Part shown: positions 1 to 13,988 of the stretch, piece by piece | Position numbering within the stretch: position 1 is the first letter of the stretch | How the letters are laid out: each line of letters starts with the position of its first letter | Source of the DNA: Brachynemurus nebulosus | Lineage: Eukaryota; Arthropoda; Insecta; Neuroptera; Myrmeleontidae | Assembly (NCBI GenBank): GCA_035578155.1 | Contig: JAPWDM010000001.1 | Location: forward strand, 89,599,076-89,663,075 | Length of the DNA: 64,000 bases | Reading direction: 5' to 3' | Program-made: the position numbers and the translations under genes | Notes under the pieces: generated by a model | Told to the model about the DNA's origin: nothing | Database searches by the model: none | Seen by the model: the letters and a program-made list of their open reading frames with translations, nothing else

Positions 1-584
1 TTAACATGCTACAAAAAAAAAATTTTGCGGGGGGAAACAGTTCCTTATGCTTTGGTTGTCCGTTATGTAGCACTGTTTGCATCATCATTTTAATATACCT
101 ACTTAATATAAGCTACACCTTATACATTATCACATTTCCCACTTTTCTTTGTTAAGGTGGTACGACTTGTTGAGGTCTGATTGACCTAAGGTTTCTTATT
201 GTCATAAAATGTCGACACCATATTTACGTGTGTCTATAATTATTATATGTATATACATACAGTATGTATAATACAATGATAATAATAGAGAAACGGCCTT
301 GTATGGGACCTTTCACCTGTCCGTTACCCCTTCGTGTCTCATTGAAGGCACTACGTTTGATAGTTGACATTAAAACCATTATAAAAACTAGATCAAAATG
401 TTACTTGGCTCGATTAGTGCGTTTAAAATTCATTTTGTTTTGCTTTGCTTAAACAAAAATATAATACCATTCTCAGGGTCGATCCTAGCGGTTGTTTTCA
501 AAACAAAAGCGGCCAAAACAAAAGAGCAATATTTTCACAATTTCATTAAAGTTTATGTTATGCAGAAATTAAACAACATTTTTT
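1..584. other. no recognised feature
   Basis: AT-rich, with short open frames that look random. Could hold upstream intron of the SAM gene. Confidence 0.5.
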
Positions 585-1211
585 ATGTACGACTGAATCA
601 TAAAAGCCTATTTTATTACATTGTTAAAAAATATAAAAAGTGTTACTTTTTGGCACTAGTTGCATAATGAAAAGCAAAAAGCACTAGTGCCATAAAGAAT
701 AGTCTACCTGATAAATTTCAATTTCAATTTTACAATAAACAGAACACATACTAACTTTATTTGCATACTATATTTACAAATGTTGACATAATTGATATTA
801 ATTACACAATCTGAACTATTATTAATATTTATTCCAGGCAGCTTTTTCTCCTTTCTTTTTCAAATATTAATAAGTTTTGTTGAAAAATCTTTTAAAAATG
901 CTCCAATATTTTATTAGCTTTAGATGACAGTTAATAACCAAAGCATACTTTAAACAGAATAAATTTGTCTATGCCAACTATATATAAAATACATTTTTTA
1001 TTTAGAGTATAGACGTGAGATTTATAAATTCGATTTTTATCGACAACTAGGAATTTTAACAGTCGTACATAAAGCTTTATATGCAACTTGTACATAATTT
1101 GACTTTATGAACTCGCCTTTTTTTATTGGCCTCGCTCGCAAGCTCGCTCAGCCATAAACACGGCTCGTTCATAAAGATCTTCATTATGTACTTGTTGCAT
1201 AAATAGCTATT
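585..1211. repeat. dispersed repeat, inverted relative to 53940-55905
   Basis: 627 bp shared with the distant copy, lacking its two insertions. It has its own extra ~45 bp around 1128-1172 (rich in CTCGC) that the other copy lacks. Short internal inverted repeats (GGCACTAGT at 651, ACTAGTGCC at 682) are present. No coding function is apparent. Confidence 0.8.
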
Positions 1212-1586
1212 ACAAATAATAATGATACAAAAACTTTAATGTAATAAAAAGACAGTATTTACAGGCTCCAGCATCCTATCTAAAAAGTTAAACATTGAGC
1301 AAATTTAGTATAATAGATTATAAATTGGTCATATTGACCAGTTAGTCCTATTATTGTTTGCCTGCAATAGGAAATTATTTTAAAAATTTTAAAAAGTTAC
1401 AAGATCATTTAAGAATTTTGGCACCTCATCTAAAGAGAAAAAAACAAAAAGCGTAATAGTAGTCGATAGGGTTTTAAACGCTACTAAATAATTGATCAGT
1501 AAAAATAAATAACTGATCACGTCTGGATAATTAAAAAAAAAAAGCAGAAAAGGTAAATCTAGCTGTCAGTAGAAGTGAAGTTTGTG

Positions 1587-1895
1587 ATGCCTTTTACACA
1601 ATCAATGAAATAAGAAATAAGAAATGAGGAGTGTGCCATTTAGTAACGTTGAATGGAACTTTAACGTAACACTCACAGATATAAATATGTAAGTATTTTT
1701 GTACGTCAAAATTCGTGATTTTTTTCACTTACAATTAGTGATAAAAAAGTCATCACTAACGTTATTTTTTCATGAATTTTGATGTACAAAAATACTTAAA
1801 TACATATACCCATGAGCAATTAAGTTCAAGTTCCATTCAACGTTACTAGATGGCACACTTCTTATTTCTTATTTCCTTGATTATGTAAAAGGCAT
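1587..1895. repeat. foldback MITE-like palindrome, 309 bp
   Basis: Arms start ATGCCTTTTACACAATCA and its inverted counterpart at 1895 and share TAGTAACGTTGAATGGAACT. The centre is at about 1745. No coding sequence. Confidence 0.82.
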
Positions 1896-4029
<2,134 letters not shown>

Positions 4030-4330
4030 TGCTAGCCCCGTACTTTTTGAAATTTTTATTTTTCTTAATAGTGCTTTATTGTGCTACGTTTGTGCCAATT
4101 TGTGCTGTAAACAGCAGCTCGAAATTAGAAGCATTTAGGAGAAAACACCAAAAAACAAATTTTTACCAGCTCTGCACTCTTCAGTTTTTTGTTAGTTGTG
4201 CCGCTTTGTGCCACGTTTGTACTATATTGTGCCGCAAACGGCAACTTAAAATAATCAAGAACTTCAAAAAAAAAAATCAAAAAACAAATTTTTGGTCAGC
4301 CCCGCACTTTTTGAAATTTGAATTTTTTTA
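4030..4330 (+). repeat. tandem repeat, ~145-bp unit, about two copies
   Basis: Recurring blocks are GCCCCGTACTTTTTGAAATT, then TTGTGCCACGTTTGTACTAT and AAAAAACAAATTTTTACCAG. The frame open across them (4005-4331) is a by-product of the repeat. Confidence 0.65.
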
Positions 4331-4479
4331 AATTTTATTGCATTATATACCTACCTAACATTTGTACCGCGTTATGACGTCAAAAAAATTTAAATTCATA
4401 TTCCATCTGCATAAAAAAGGTTTTTGTATTCTTGGAAAACCCCTACTGATTTTTAAAAATCAGTCTGTGTTGTGCAGTG

Positions 4480-5591
4480 GGGCTTATTGGGCGGTAATAA
4501 TTTCCGCACGAAACAAAATATTATAGCTAAATTCCGCACTCATCTTTTGAAACTATCATAATCCTATGTGTATTTTCCGCACTAAACAATTGAAAATAAA
4601 ACTAATTATTTTTTGATTAAATTATATTTAACTGGTGTATATGATACGTAAACAGGGTGTCAATTTAAAAACAAGCCAGGCTTTGTATCTTTAGAACGGT
4701 AATAGGTAATTAAAATCTGTTAAAACGGTTTTTAGAACATGAACGGGGAACCATTATGACCGGCATGGGAAACTTTTACAACCAACTCCTTAGACTTCAG
4801 CCACCTCAATCCTATTTTTTTAAATTGTAAGACCCCACTTATGGTATATCATTAGAAAGTTTTTTAAAAATGCTGTTCATTAGTACGAAACACGTAATAT
4901 TAAATTATGGAATATTTTTTGAAGATATAGGTTAGATTAGCTTAATTAGTTTTGACAATATACTTCGACTTTGATGTAAAGCTAGGTGGTAAGGTTAGTT
5001 ACGGTTAGGTTAGTTTAGTTTAGTTTTGACAATATATTTCGACTTTGATATAAAATCTAGGTGGTGAGGTTAGTTTAGGTTAGGTTAGTTCAGTTAGTTT
5101 TGATAATATACTTTGACTTTATATAAAATTAGGTAGTGAGTTTAATTAAGGTTAGGTTAGTTTAGTTAGTTTTGATAACATACTTCGACTTTGATATAAA
5201 ACTAGGTGGTGAGGTTAGTTAAGGTTTGGTTAGTTTAGTTTCCCTTTGCCTGAATTCTTATGAAATAAAAGCAGTTAATTGAAAATGAGTCACCTGTCTG
5301 ATTAGCATTTTTAGCATTTTCCTTTGCCTAAATTTACATGATAATAAGGAGCTATCTGAATATTAATCACCTTCATAATTAGTATTTCCCTTTGTCCAAA
5401 TTTCTAAAAAAGTAGTTTCGTTTTTTTGTGAATATTTTAGAAATAAATTGAATGGCAAATCAAAAAACTCACCTGGTATATAGATTTGTCGTGTACATAC
5501 TTATGTTAATTTTCTGATTAGTGCGGAATTTACCACATCAATTAACAAACAGTTGATGCATTTTAAAAAAGTGCGGAAATTACATGCGGCC
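4480..5591. mobile_element. DNA element with 8-bp target duplication, hAT-like, 1112 bp
   Basis: Flanked by direct repeats GTGCAGTG (4472-4479 and 5592-5599). TTCCGCAC motifs lie in inverted orientation near the two ends (4501, 4535, 4568 at left; complements at about 5521 and 5570 at right). The extreme ends match only loosely. No transposase is seen. The interior includes the ~80-bp tandem repeat at 4924-5245. Confidence 0.7.
4924..5245 (+). repeat. tandem repeat, about four ~80-bp units
   Basis: Each unit contains TAGTTTTGACAATATA, then CTTCGACTTTGATATAAA, then GGTGAGGTTAGTTAAGGTTA with small changes. It lies inside the element at 4480-5591. Confidence 0.8.
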
Positions 5592-6282
5592 GTGCAGTGT
5601 ATTAGTCTGAGGAAATTTTGTCATTTGGGAAAATTGTTATATTCACCACAAACAAAAAAAAAAAATTCAAAAATGCCAAAGTTTGAATTTACCGCCACTA
5701 CTACTTCATCAATTTTTATTGAATTTGAAACTAAATTTTACGTTTTAGGCATGAAACTTAGACCTGGAATAGGACAATTAAAAATAAGTAATATAATATC
5801 AGTAAATGTCAATAAGTCTTTTCAGTACATTTATGGATATAATTTTAATTTTTATTAACAAAATGTATTATTTCAATATGACAACAGTGTTTCAAGTGTT
5901 AATTTAAATTTCAGGGTATATTCAATATACCTACATATACGTATATGTTAATCTTTACGGAATATTTGCATAAATAATGCATATTTTGTTTTTTAATGAT
6001 ATCTGATCATATAAACATTTTTTGAAGCATAGCTCGGTGCATATATTTTTTAGTGCATATTTGACCAAACTTAGATCACATTAACGGAAAATTTGAAAAT
6101 TTAAAAATTCTTTGTTGTAAACAGCGTAAACCGTGTTGTAAATTATTTTGAATTTTAGAAAAACATATCACATGTGTAGTTGTCTGTTTAAAATTCAAAA
6201 TTCCAATTCAAGTTCAAGCTTTCAAAATTCTAGCTTCATTTACTCAATGTTTATATATAAGTTATTGGTGTGTTAAATTACC

Positions 6283-6352
6283 GAAGAGGTAGCGAAGTCG
6301 GTAGCGATGCTAGATTGGCGACTAGGGTGAACGGGTTCGATTCCGACTGACT
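6283..6352 (+). ncRNA. tRNA-like sequence (pol III A and B boxes), probably not a tRNA
   Basis: TAGCGAAGTCGG (6290-6301) fits the A-box consensus TRGCNNAGYNGG exactly, and GGTTCGATTCC (6334-6344) fits the B box at a tRNA-like distance. The acceptor and T stems do not pair well, so I do not call an amino acid. It is likely tRNA-derived promoter sequence captured by the element. Confidence 0.6.
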
Positions 6353-6984
6353 TTTATTACATTTTTTTTTTTTTTTTTTTGATTTTGTTAAGTAACTATT
6401 ACAATTAATAAATTTCAAAAATAAATAATTTTTTCTAACAATAATTATCATAAATTAAAATATAATTGTATTTTTTTTTTAATTCGTACCCATTTACTGA
6501 ATACTTTTTTAATAAGTAATTTGGTTTTTTTTTTAAACAGGTAAATAATAAAATTACCAAAACCATTTTTTAATTATAAATTTACTTATAACTATATACA
6601 AGAACCGGAATGATAATTTTTATAAAAACATTCAAAACAGAAAATATTTTCGCATCTTGCACAGATGATAAAAGACGATTTTGTACACGAACATAAAAAT
6701 TATCATTCCGGTTCTTGTATATAATTATAAGTAAATTTATAATCAATAAAATTCTTAATTTTTTAAATTTAAAAATGGTTTTGATAATTTTATTATTTAC
6801 GTGTTTAAAAAAAAAATACTTATTAAAAAGGTATTCAGTAAATGGTTACGAATTAAAAAAAAATACAATTATATTTTAATTTATGATAATTATTGTTAGA
6901 AATAATTATTTATTTTTGAAATTTATTAATTTTAGTAGTTAATTAACAAAATCAAAAAAAAAAAATGTAATAAAACTTGCAGTC

Positions 6985-7056
6985 AGTTGGAATCGAACCC
7001 GTGCTCTCTAGTCGCCAGTCTAGCTTCGCTAACGACTGCGCTACCTCTTCGTTGAT
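6985..7056 (-). ncRNA. second tRNA-like sequence, inverted copy
   Basis: Minus strand: TAGCGCAGTCGT as A box (one mismatch at the end of the consensus) and GGTTCGATTCC as B box. It differs from the first copy in the stem regions, so the two arms have diverged while the boxes are kept. Confidence 0.6.
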
Positions 7057-7115
7057 TTGATACACCAATAACTTATATATAAACATTCAGTAAATGAAGC
7101 TAGAATTTTGAAAGC

Positions 7116-9298
7116 GTTTTTCTCGAAATTGACTGGCCAATGGGTCTTTATATTTTAATAATTAATTCATCTTTAGAGGGACTATAATCCTGCGCAATCC
7201 CATCCCGAAGTCAGTTTCCCAGGTTGTGCCCTCTCCTTGTTAGTGCAGTAATACCAAAACTGGTTAACTGAATTTTCTAGATTTCAGTACTATATTCAGA
7301 GATAATCGGTCAGATCTGCCTTAAGCTAGGTAGGAGCCTCTGGTTACATTAAGTTTGAGGGCTCTTTTTGAAAAGTTAGAACACTACAGTAATATTAAAC
7401 CACAAAATGATTTATGTGCAATTATATTATATTAACGCAACCGTTCAGCGTTTTATCGGTTGCGATATAATTAAATTTTGTTTTTTTTTTTACATAAATA
7501 TCGGACGATTATAACTATATAAATATCATTTAAAATAACAATTTATTATCACAAATAATCAAATAATACAACTCTGTTAGATATAATATATAAATTGTTT
7601 TTGTGGGAGTGAACCTGTGACCCTCTTAAATGGATGGCCCTTGGCTTGTGCCATTTGGCATAAGGACGGAGCTGGTCTCAACTGAATTCCCGACTGAATA
7701 CGTGATTGCATTTTTTACGGCTGATTTTTTAAGTTAATGGAAATCTAAGAATTGCCATAACAATAACTTGTTTTACTTTTTTTAATTATAAAAAAATTCT
7801 GATACAAATTTCTGTAGGTATGTGGTGCAAACGGTTTATGAAATTAATTGTGTAAATATGATGAATAATTTAAACAGAAGCTAGCAAAAGGTGGTGAATA
7901 CGTCAACGATAATTTTTAAATTAAAAATAAACGTTCGAATCATATATGTATATTTTAAAAAGAGTCTAGGCCTAGAATGCTTAGATCGATGTTTCTCAAT
8001 CTTTTTGCTCTCGTGTCACATTTTTCAAAGAAGAAGAATTTCACGGCACGCTTAAGTAGTCATGTAAAAAAAATTCATGTATTATCAATCATTATTATTA
8101 AAATAAAAGCGGTAAAGTTTTTTTCTTTTAAGATTTCGCGGCACATTAATATCCCGCGACGCACTATTTGATAAATACTGCCTTAGATGACTAACAGTGA
8201 CGGATCCAACCTTCAATTCAGAGTGGGGTCAAATTTTTATGAATTTTAAAACCTTAGTCGTTATTACAAATTTAACAAAGAGTGCCCAAATCTACATGGT
8301 ATTTTTTTAAATTGAAATCTGTAGGTAAATTCCATATTGCAAATATAATAGCGATTTACCTTTTCTAAAAGCTGCAGTTACGCATCTTAGTACTAAAGAA
8401 ATACCACTCGTATAATTTAAAAATGATTTATTTTATTAAATAAAAACAGTTTTTTAGCGAATTCGAAATCGGTCGATGATATCATGAGGGTAAATTTCAA
8501 TGTCCCGATGTATATTACTAGAGGTAGTTCAGTAAGACGCTTTTTTAAAAAAATATATACTTATATTTGTCATATTCTTTAAATTTTAAGGACTTCTTCA
8601 TGTAGGTATAATATTTTTTACGCGTACGTTTCATTAGCTAGTAGACATAAATTCAAGTAATATCGAGATTTTAAAATATTAAACACTAAATTTGTTTGTT
8701 TACTTTTATTTGCTTGAATTTGTTTTAACGTAATTATAAAAATAAGTGACAAACACTTCAGACACTTTCAGCTCAGGGGGAAAATCATGTCCCCCACAAC
8801 CCCCCTCTCGGTCCCCAACTGACATCCAAATTGAATAATACTCTTAACTATTTTTTTCTTTTTTTTGGAGATTGTGTATTATTTGTTTTTGTTGAAATTT
8901 ATTGAATATTGTTAATTATTGATACAATACCATTCGAAGGAAGTTAATCAACAGGCATTGCATTTAAATAAGCAATGTCTAGACATTACCTTCGTGACTA
9001 AAACGTATAAATATATTTAAAAGATTTTGAATGCGTACCTATAATAAAAAATGAAATCTTTTCTTTTTCTCAGAAGTAAATTATATCCAGCTACAACTTG
9101 ATGGATAGATTAAGTTATTCATCCGCCACCTGTTTTGTCAGTGTTTAACGAATTTTATTGAGTCAAAATATTTTAAAGTTTATGTAACTATGGCAAAAGT
9201 GGTTGCAAAAATTTAGTTATATGATTTGTCGTTATTCATGCTAGCATATAGTAAGAATATCATTACTAATTTTTAAAAGTTTTAGCGAGACATTAATC

Positions 9299-9300
<2 letters not shown>
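7116..9300. other. no recognised gene
   Basis: AT-rich. A short hairpin GCAACCG/CGGTTGC lies at 7439-7464, and CAGTGACGGATCC at 8209 recalls a hAT end but lacks a partner. Confidence 0.45.

Positions 9301-9366
<66 letters not shown>
9301..9366. repeat. (TA)n microsatellite at LINE 3' side
   Basis: Pure TA, next to the minus-strand LINE fragment. Confidence 0.98.
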
Positions 9367-9369
<3 letters not shown>

Positions 9370-9374
<5 letters not shown>

Positions 9375-9895
9375 TTATTCCCTGTGGACCTATATTTTGC
9401 TTGAATGAATGAATGCTGTAAGTGGGTCGGGATTCAAAGCTCCCGTTGCCCGTAGGCCACCAAATACGGGCCCATTGTACCCCACGGCATCCAAGAGGGA
9501 CTCGTTAATGCCCAGTCCCTCATAGAAACTCAGGATTGCACCAGTCTGCAATCCTGATGTCCTCGGAACTCAGTATTGGATATCCCAGATACTTGCATCT
9601 CAAGGATGATAATGCTTCACAAGAGCATAAAACATGGGACGAAGATTCGTCCGCCAAGCTGCACCTTTGGCAGAGAGGACTTTCCACTAATCCCGTGATA
9701 TGCAGGTGCCTTCTCAGGACGATATGCCCCGTGAGTATACCTGTTAACCGGCTCAGCTGTACCCTGCTTAGAGATAGCAATTCCTTTCTCCGTTTTAAAC
9801 TGGGAAGTACTATAAGCTCTTGGTCCTGTCTGGCCATTGTACACACATTTTTCAGAGGTTGGTGTGTTGTCTTTTAGCCCAGTCATCCACAGTAC
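9370..9895 (-). pseudogene. LINE 3' fragment (I/R1-type, C-terminal RNase H-distal region)
   Basis: Minus-strand coding remnant in two frames. 9520-9846 gives SRLTGILTGHIVLRRHLHI and then a Cys/His pattern CQRCSLADESSSHVLCSCEA, the typical C-terminus of arthropod LINEs that carry RNase H. The segment just before (WAK-like then QDQELI) is in another frame, so there is a frameshift near 9850. The fragment is truncated at its 5' side near 9895. A (TA)n tract lies directly at its 3' side (9301-9366). Confidence 0.8.
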
Positions 9896-10147
9896 AACTC
9901 ACTCTCTGGAATGATATTCCTAGGGCCGGCTATAATGTTATAATGTTACTCGTTTATTAAGTTTATGTGTCGTTAGAATTGTTTTAATTTCAACTGTCTG
10001 GGTTGTTTGTACGTAAGTCGTCGGGGTGCACGTATTCGGGGTTTATAAAGGAGTTTGATGATCCTGTGTCAATAAGGAACTTTAATTGTTTTCCGGAAGG
10101 ATGTAGGATATGAATATATGGGAGTTCTGAGCCATGCAAATTTTGAT

Positions 10148-10816
10148 CTATGTATCCTCGTTGCTCGGGCAGGTCGATTGAAAATTTCCATCGTCAATTT
10201 CAGCTTCGATTTCGTATGGGTAGTCATAGTTTCCATAGTGGTTCGTTTCCTGATATTCAGTTTGATATCCGATTACAGGTTGTTCCCAACTGGCGTTTTG
10301 AGGAATATTTTCATTCACGTATTCGTCCAGTTGATATTGAGCTCCTTCTGTGTGATGAATTTCTTGACCGGTGAAAGTTGGTTTACTTTGTTGTCTGAAG
10401 AAGGAGTGTCCCATTGGTTTTGGTTGATTTTGTTGTGGGTTTCTAATTGACATCCTGTTACTTCCGATGTCCATCGGTGTTGGAGTGTAGTGAGATGGTC
10501 CAGGTCTTTGCATGAAATTATTCTGTTGAGGTTGGGGCGGTGGTAGTTGCCGTTGCACTGGTTTAGGTGGTTGACATGTAGGTTTAGGAAAATTATAATT
10601 GTTATGCCTAGCAGGTTGATGATAAAATTGAATTGGATAATTAATTGGTTTGGGTTTTGGTTTGACAGCAATTTGTTGTTTTTGAATATAATTACTTCTA
10701 GCGTAACAAATATTTTGTTCCTGAATACACATTGAAAATTCTTCGTGAAGGGTTTTGGGTTGGCGAACCCTAATTGCACTACCTATTGGTTCTTTAAGTC
10801 CTATTAAAAAATGCAT
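10148..10816 (-). pseudogene. gypsy-type gag, C-terminal part
   Basis: 222 codons starting FLIGLKEPIGSAIRVRQPKT, a conserved capsid C-terminal segment of insect gypsy elements. A long Pro/Gln/Asn-rich tail follows, with no zinc knuckle. The middle of gag between 'GNPR' (10939) and this segment is reduced to ~120 bases with two stops, so ~150-200 residues are missing. It is non-functional as a gag. Confidence 0.82.
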
Positions 10817-10938
10817 CCTTACATAAATCTGAATACAACTTAATTTTTGCCCTAACTATTATCTGGTCTGTCTCGCGTAACTTTATAAAATTTGTCATGT
10901 GCTAATATTTCTTCTACGTTACTAATAAAATCAAATAA

Positions 10939-11253
10939 TTAACGTGGGTTACCGTCAAAAGGAGTTAAATCTTTAATAGTATCGGGTAATCTTAGATCTT
11001 CTAAATATTCACTAACTTCGTTTCGCGTAATTGTATTATTTGTATTATTTATTTCTAAATCTGAACGATTATTAATATTTTCAGTATTTGTTTCGATGTT
11101 TAGATTAATTGGTTCTAAATTAATATTAACTAAACTAAACTGGACTTCTTCAATCGTATTCAGCGAAGAGGAAGTGTTTTCAACACTTGCGTTTACTGCG
11201 CCGGGAGTGTTGGAAGACTCTCGTTTGTGGTAGGGAGTAAATTTTTTGGACAT
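10939..11253 (-). pseudogene. gypsy-type gag, N-terminal part
   Basis: 104 codons from an ATG, Ser/Asn/Thr-rich, ending DTIKDLTPFDGNPR, the conserved start of the gypsy capsid region. The next codon is TAA where related elements have a Glu codon. Translation resemblance continues beyond it (LFDFISNVEEILAH) before a deletion. Confidence 0.75.
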
Positions 11254-11672
11254 TAAGCACTCGCAAAAAGAGAAAGAATGTAAATAATGTACTTACGTGC
11301 ACAATATTACACCTTTCATCGCCAGTGATATGTCATTGCTGGATTGTGTGTTGATCCAATTGACCGTTGTCGAATAGTTGCGAAACCACTGGTCCAAGCA
11401 AGCCGCTTGGATTGAACTCCTTACTGGTAAACCGCCAATAATTTGTTCACAATTTCACAAAGTTTTTATGAAACGACCGGTTGATTTTTAATGTCCGTGT
11501 AGGTTCTTTGTTTTGTTAAAGGATTAAAATCCACGCACTGTTGAGATGTGTATCACTCTTCTTGAGAAACCGTCAAGACCGAATTGTTGTCTTGATAACC
11601 CGTCAAAATACAATTCGCGATAGCACAATTTTCTTCAATAATGCTAACAAAATCCGTACGACTGCGCCAAAT

Positions 11673-11900
11673 ATGTTTTTGATTCAAAAAATGTAATTAA
11701 AAAATAAAACTTTATTTTAATGATCTCCTTTATAATAATATCGTTATTATAAAATACAAACGAATTCTAAACGAAAAGTCTTTAACAAACGAATAAGTCG
11801 ATCGTATTTATACAATTTTGAAAGGATAGACGTGTTTTATTCGTTTGCCCAATTCAGCAGAATTGTCTATAAGATTTCTTTATTTGGTGTGAAAGTATCT
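11673..11900 (-). repeat. probable gypsy 5' LTR (outer limit uncertain)
   Basis: The LTR must lie immediately upstream (minus strand) of the primer-binding site at 11655-11671, so it starts at 11673 and runs to the right. It is AT-rich. Without a second LTR in the window its far end cannot be fixed; 11900 is only a minimum estimate. Confidence 0.4.
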
Positions 11901-12069
11901 GATTTTACAATTACATGAAGTTACAGGAAATGAATTTTATACTTTTTGATGTACAATAGTTTGATGAGAAAATGCTGAATATTGATTTTACATAAAATAT
12001 AGAAAATGAAATAGGATCTATTAAATTTATTTAATTCTTAATAAATCGAATCCATAACTATATATAAGA

Positions 12070-12445
12070 ATTTTTCAAAATGTTCTACAAATTTTTAAAA
12101 CAATCCAGAACATTCTAGACTATCTAAAATCATTTTTAAATAATTTTGAACGTTTTAATATATTTTAGAACTTTCCAGCTCAGTCTAGAAATTTTTACAA
12201 TAATCTAGAATATTCTAATCTAGTAATCATTTTTTAATAATTTTCAGGGTTTTAGGTATTTGCATACATTGCAGAATTTTCGAAATCATTCTTGAAATTT
12301 CAAGAACAATTTAGAACATCCTAGACCAGCTATAGTCACACACTTTTGTGGTTCATTTCAAAAATTAAAAAATATCCTAGAGTATTCCGGAACATTCTGG
12401 AAAAATCTAGAATATTCTAGAACATTCTGGTAAAATTTGTTATAT
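12070..12445. repeat. degenerate repeat rich in TTCTAGAA palindromes
   Basis: Roughly ten copies of ATTCTAGAAC-like motifs separated by AT-rich spacers, without a strict period. The same core occurs in the array at 17200-18010. Confidence 0.6.
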
Positions 12446-12668
12446 TTTAGAAAAGTTTTCAACATTGTGTTACTCATGCACGCATTTTACGTCATTGGAT
12501 AGAAATATTCCATCACACATTTTTACCACCCACCCCCACCCACTTCCATCCGCCGCAACCAAACTCTCTTATTTGCAAGTGCACATCAAGGGCCTTTTAC
12601 CACTGCAACCATGAGTGGGTGGCAGTAAGTGGTCATGGAGAAAAGGCTGGACATACTAACGAACACTT

Positions 12669-12671
<3 letters not shown>

Positions 12672-12751
<80 letters not shown>
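12672..12751. repeat. (TA)n microsatellite
   Basis: Pure TA, ~80 bp, left of dispersed repeat copy 1. Confidence 0.98.
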
Positions 12752-12753
<2 letters not shown>

Positions 12754-12779
12754 TCTACATTTTTTTCCAAAACTCAATA

Positions 12780-13239
12780 GTCAGGGAGATAAAGTGTTGA
12801 AGATGGAATGTAGAGGGGTGGAAGGAAACTGAATTTTTAGGCGCTTTTGTATAACGGATTCATATTTTACGGGTGCGTACGAACATCAGTATAATTAAAT
12901 TTATGGTACCAATTACTCCATCACTTATGATTAGGGGATTATCTGGAAATAGATAATTCTACTTTAAATTACTCGAAAACGGTATTATCTATCGAAATGT
13001 AACAAGTATACCTTTTTTGCATGGAATTGTCTGAGGAATCATATTGTTACTTCAAATTAAAAAAGAAAAGGCGTGATAACTAACACCTACCCAAAACCAG
13101 CGCTTGATCTTAAGTGGTGGGATAAGTGTTAATATAAATTTAATCCTCCTAATGCAAGATACGTACCCCTAAAATATCAATCGATTATCCAAAAGCGTTT
13201 GGAAAAAGTGTAAATGAAAAGGTACATAATTCTGGACCA

Positions 13240-13241
<2 letters not shown>
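12780..13241. repeat. (TA)n-associated dispersed repeat, copy 1
   Basis: Shares GGCGCTTTTGTATAACGGAT, TTATGGTACCAATTACTCCA and CATAATTCTGGACCACC with 24040-24846 and 61260-61427. The last motif is followed at once by (TA)n in each copy. Confidence 0.8.
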
Positions 13242-13315
<74 letters not shown>

Positions 13316-13359
13316 TATATATATATATATATTATATATATATATAGATATATATATAT

Positions 13360-13451
<92 letters not shown>
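13242..13451. repeat. (TA)n microsatellite, long and interrupted
   Basis: ~210 bp of TA with TAGATA and TTATA interruptions that themselves recur, suggesting duplication inside the tract. Confidence 0.98.
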
Positions 13452-13452
<1 letters not shown>

Positions 13453-13988
13453 ATAATTACGCCTAATTAAAACCTTTGTAACTTCTCAGCGACAAACTTA
13501 ACAAGTTCCACTTCTGTTTAAGTCTTCAAAAACTGAATCATTTTTCTATTGCTATAAGGTCATTAAGTGAATTTGGTTATATTTTTGTGATTAATTTTAA
13601 AATGAAGTAAAAATGTAATGGTCACGATTTAATAATTTAATTAATATACGAAATATTATGATCTTTTCAGTGACCTGACCTTCACAAATTTTTAATGCTT
13701 TAGTTGAATTATAGCTATTATGTAATTCATAATATATAAATAGTTCTGTCAATTTTACACACAGCAGTAATCATTGCTAGGCATCTGACCACGTAGGTAA
13801 TCAATCAAATAAATCCAACAGCAGTTTTTGTATTCCTTTAAATTTTGTTATTTTTTTACGAACATTTACAGTATGTAATTTGTAAATTTGATTACACCTA
13901 AATAAGTTAAATATTAGTCAGTATTCTGTGATTATTGGACCAGATTTTGCAACATTAAATCACTGTTAGTCTCAAAAAAGTCCCATAA

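Larger units (their letters stand above)
6218..7115. mobile_element. foldback element with tRNA-like boxes in both arms, 898 bp
   Basis: Arms of ~415 bp (6218-6635 and 6700-7115) are inverted copies around a ~60-bp centre, starting GCTTTCAAAATTCTAG at each end. Each arm has a tRNA-like unit. No clear target duplication is seen. It is a non-coding foldback. Confidence 0.85.
9940..11672 (-). mobile_element. Ty3/gypsy retrotransposon fragment (5' part: PBS, gag, start of protease)
   Basis: Minus strand. At 11655-11671 the strand reads TTGGCGCAGTCGTACGGA, a primer-binding site of the kind in gypsy-type elements. A gag N-terminus follows (10939-11253, ending DLTPFDGNPR). Then comes a short segment with an in-frame TAA and a Leu-Phe-Asp-Phe-rich stretch, and the gag C-terminal half (10148-10816). 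After that, at about 9970-10060, is a retropepsin active site (LIDTGSSNSFINPEYVHPDD) closed by a TGA. RT and the second LTR are not in the window, so this is truncated. Confidence 0.82.

Noticed and set aside
4924..5245. Telomere-like TTAGG words
   Set aside because: They are part of an ~80-bp tandem unit and not a run of TTAGG.
7605..7675. Minus-strand tRNA-like words (TGGCACAAGCC and GGTTCACTCCC)
   Set aside because: The B-box has mismatches at key positions and no cloverleaf could be drawn.
8209..8822. Possible hAT element beginning CAGTGACGGATCC
   Set aside because: The proposed other end (CAGTTGGGGACC on the complement) matches poorly and the flanking 8-mers differ.
13214..13453. Open frames of alternating Ile/Tyr across (TA)n tracts (also at 2446, 12629, 23760, 23773, 28969)
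   Set aside because: They only translate the microsatellite.
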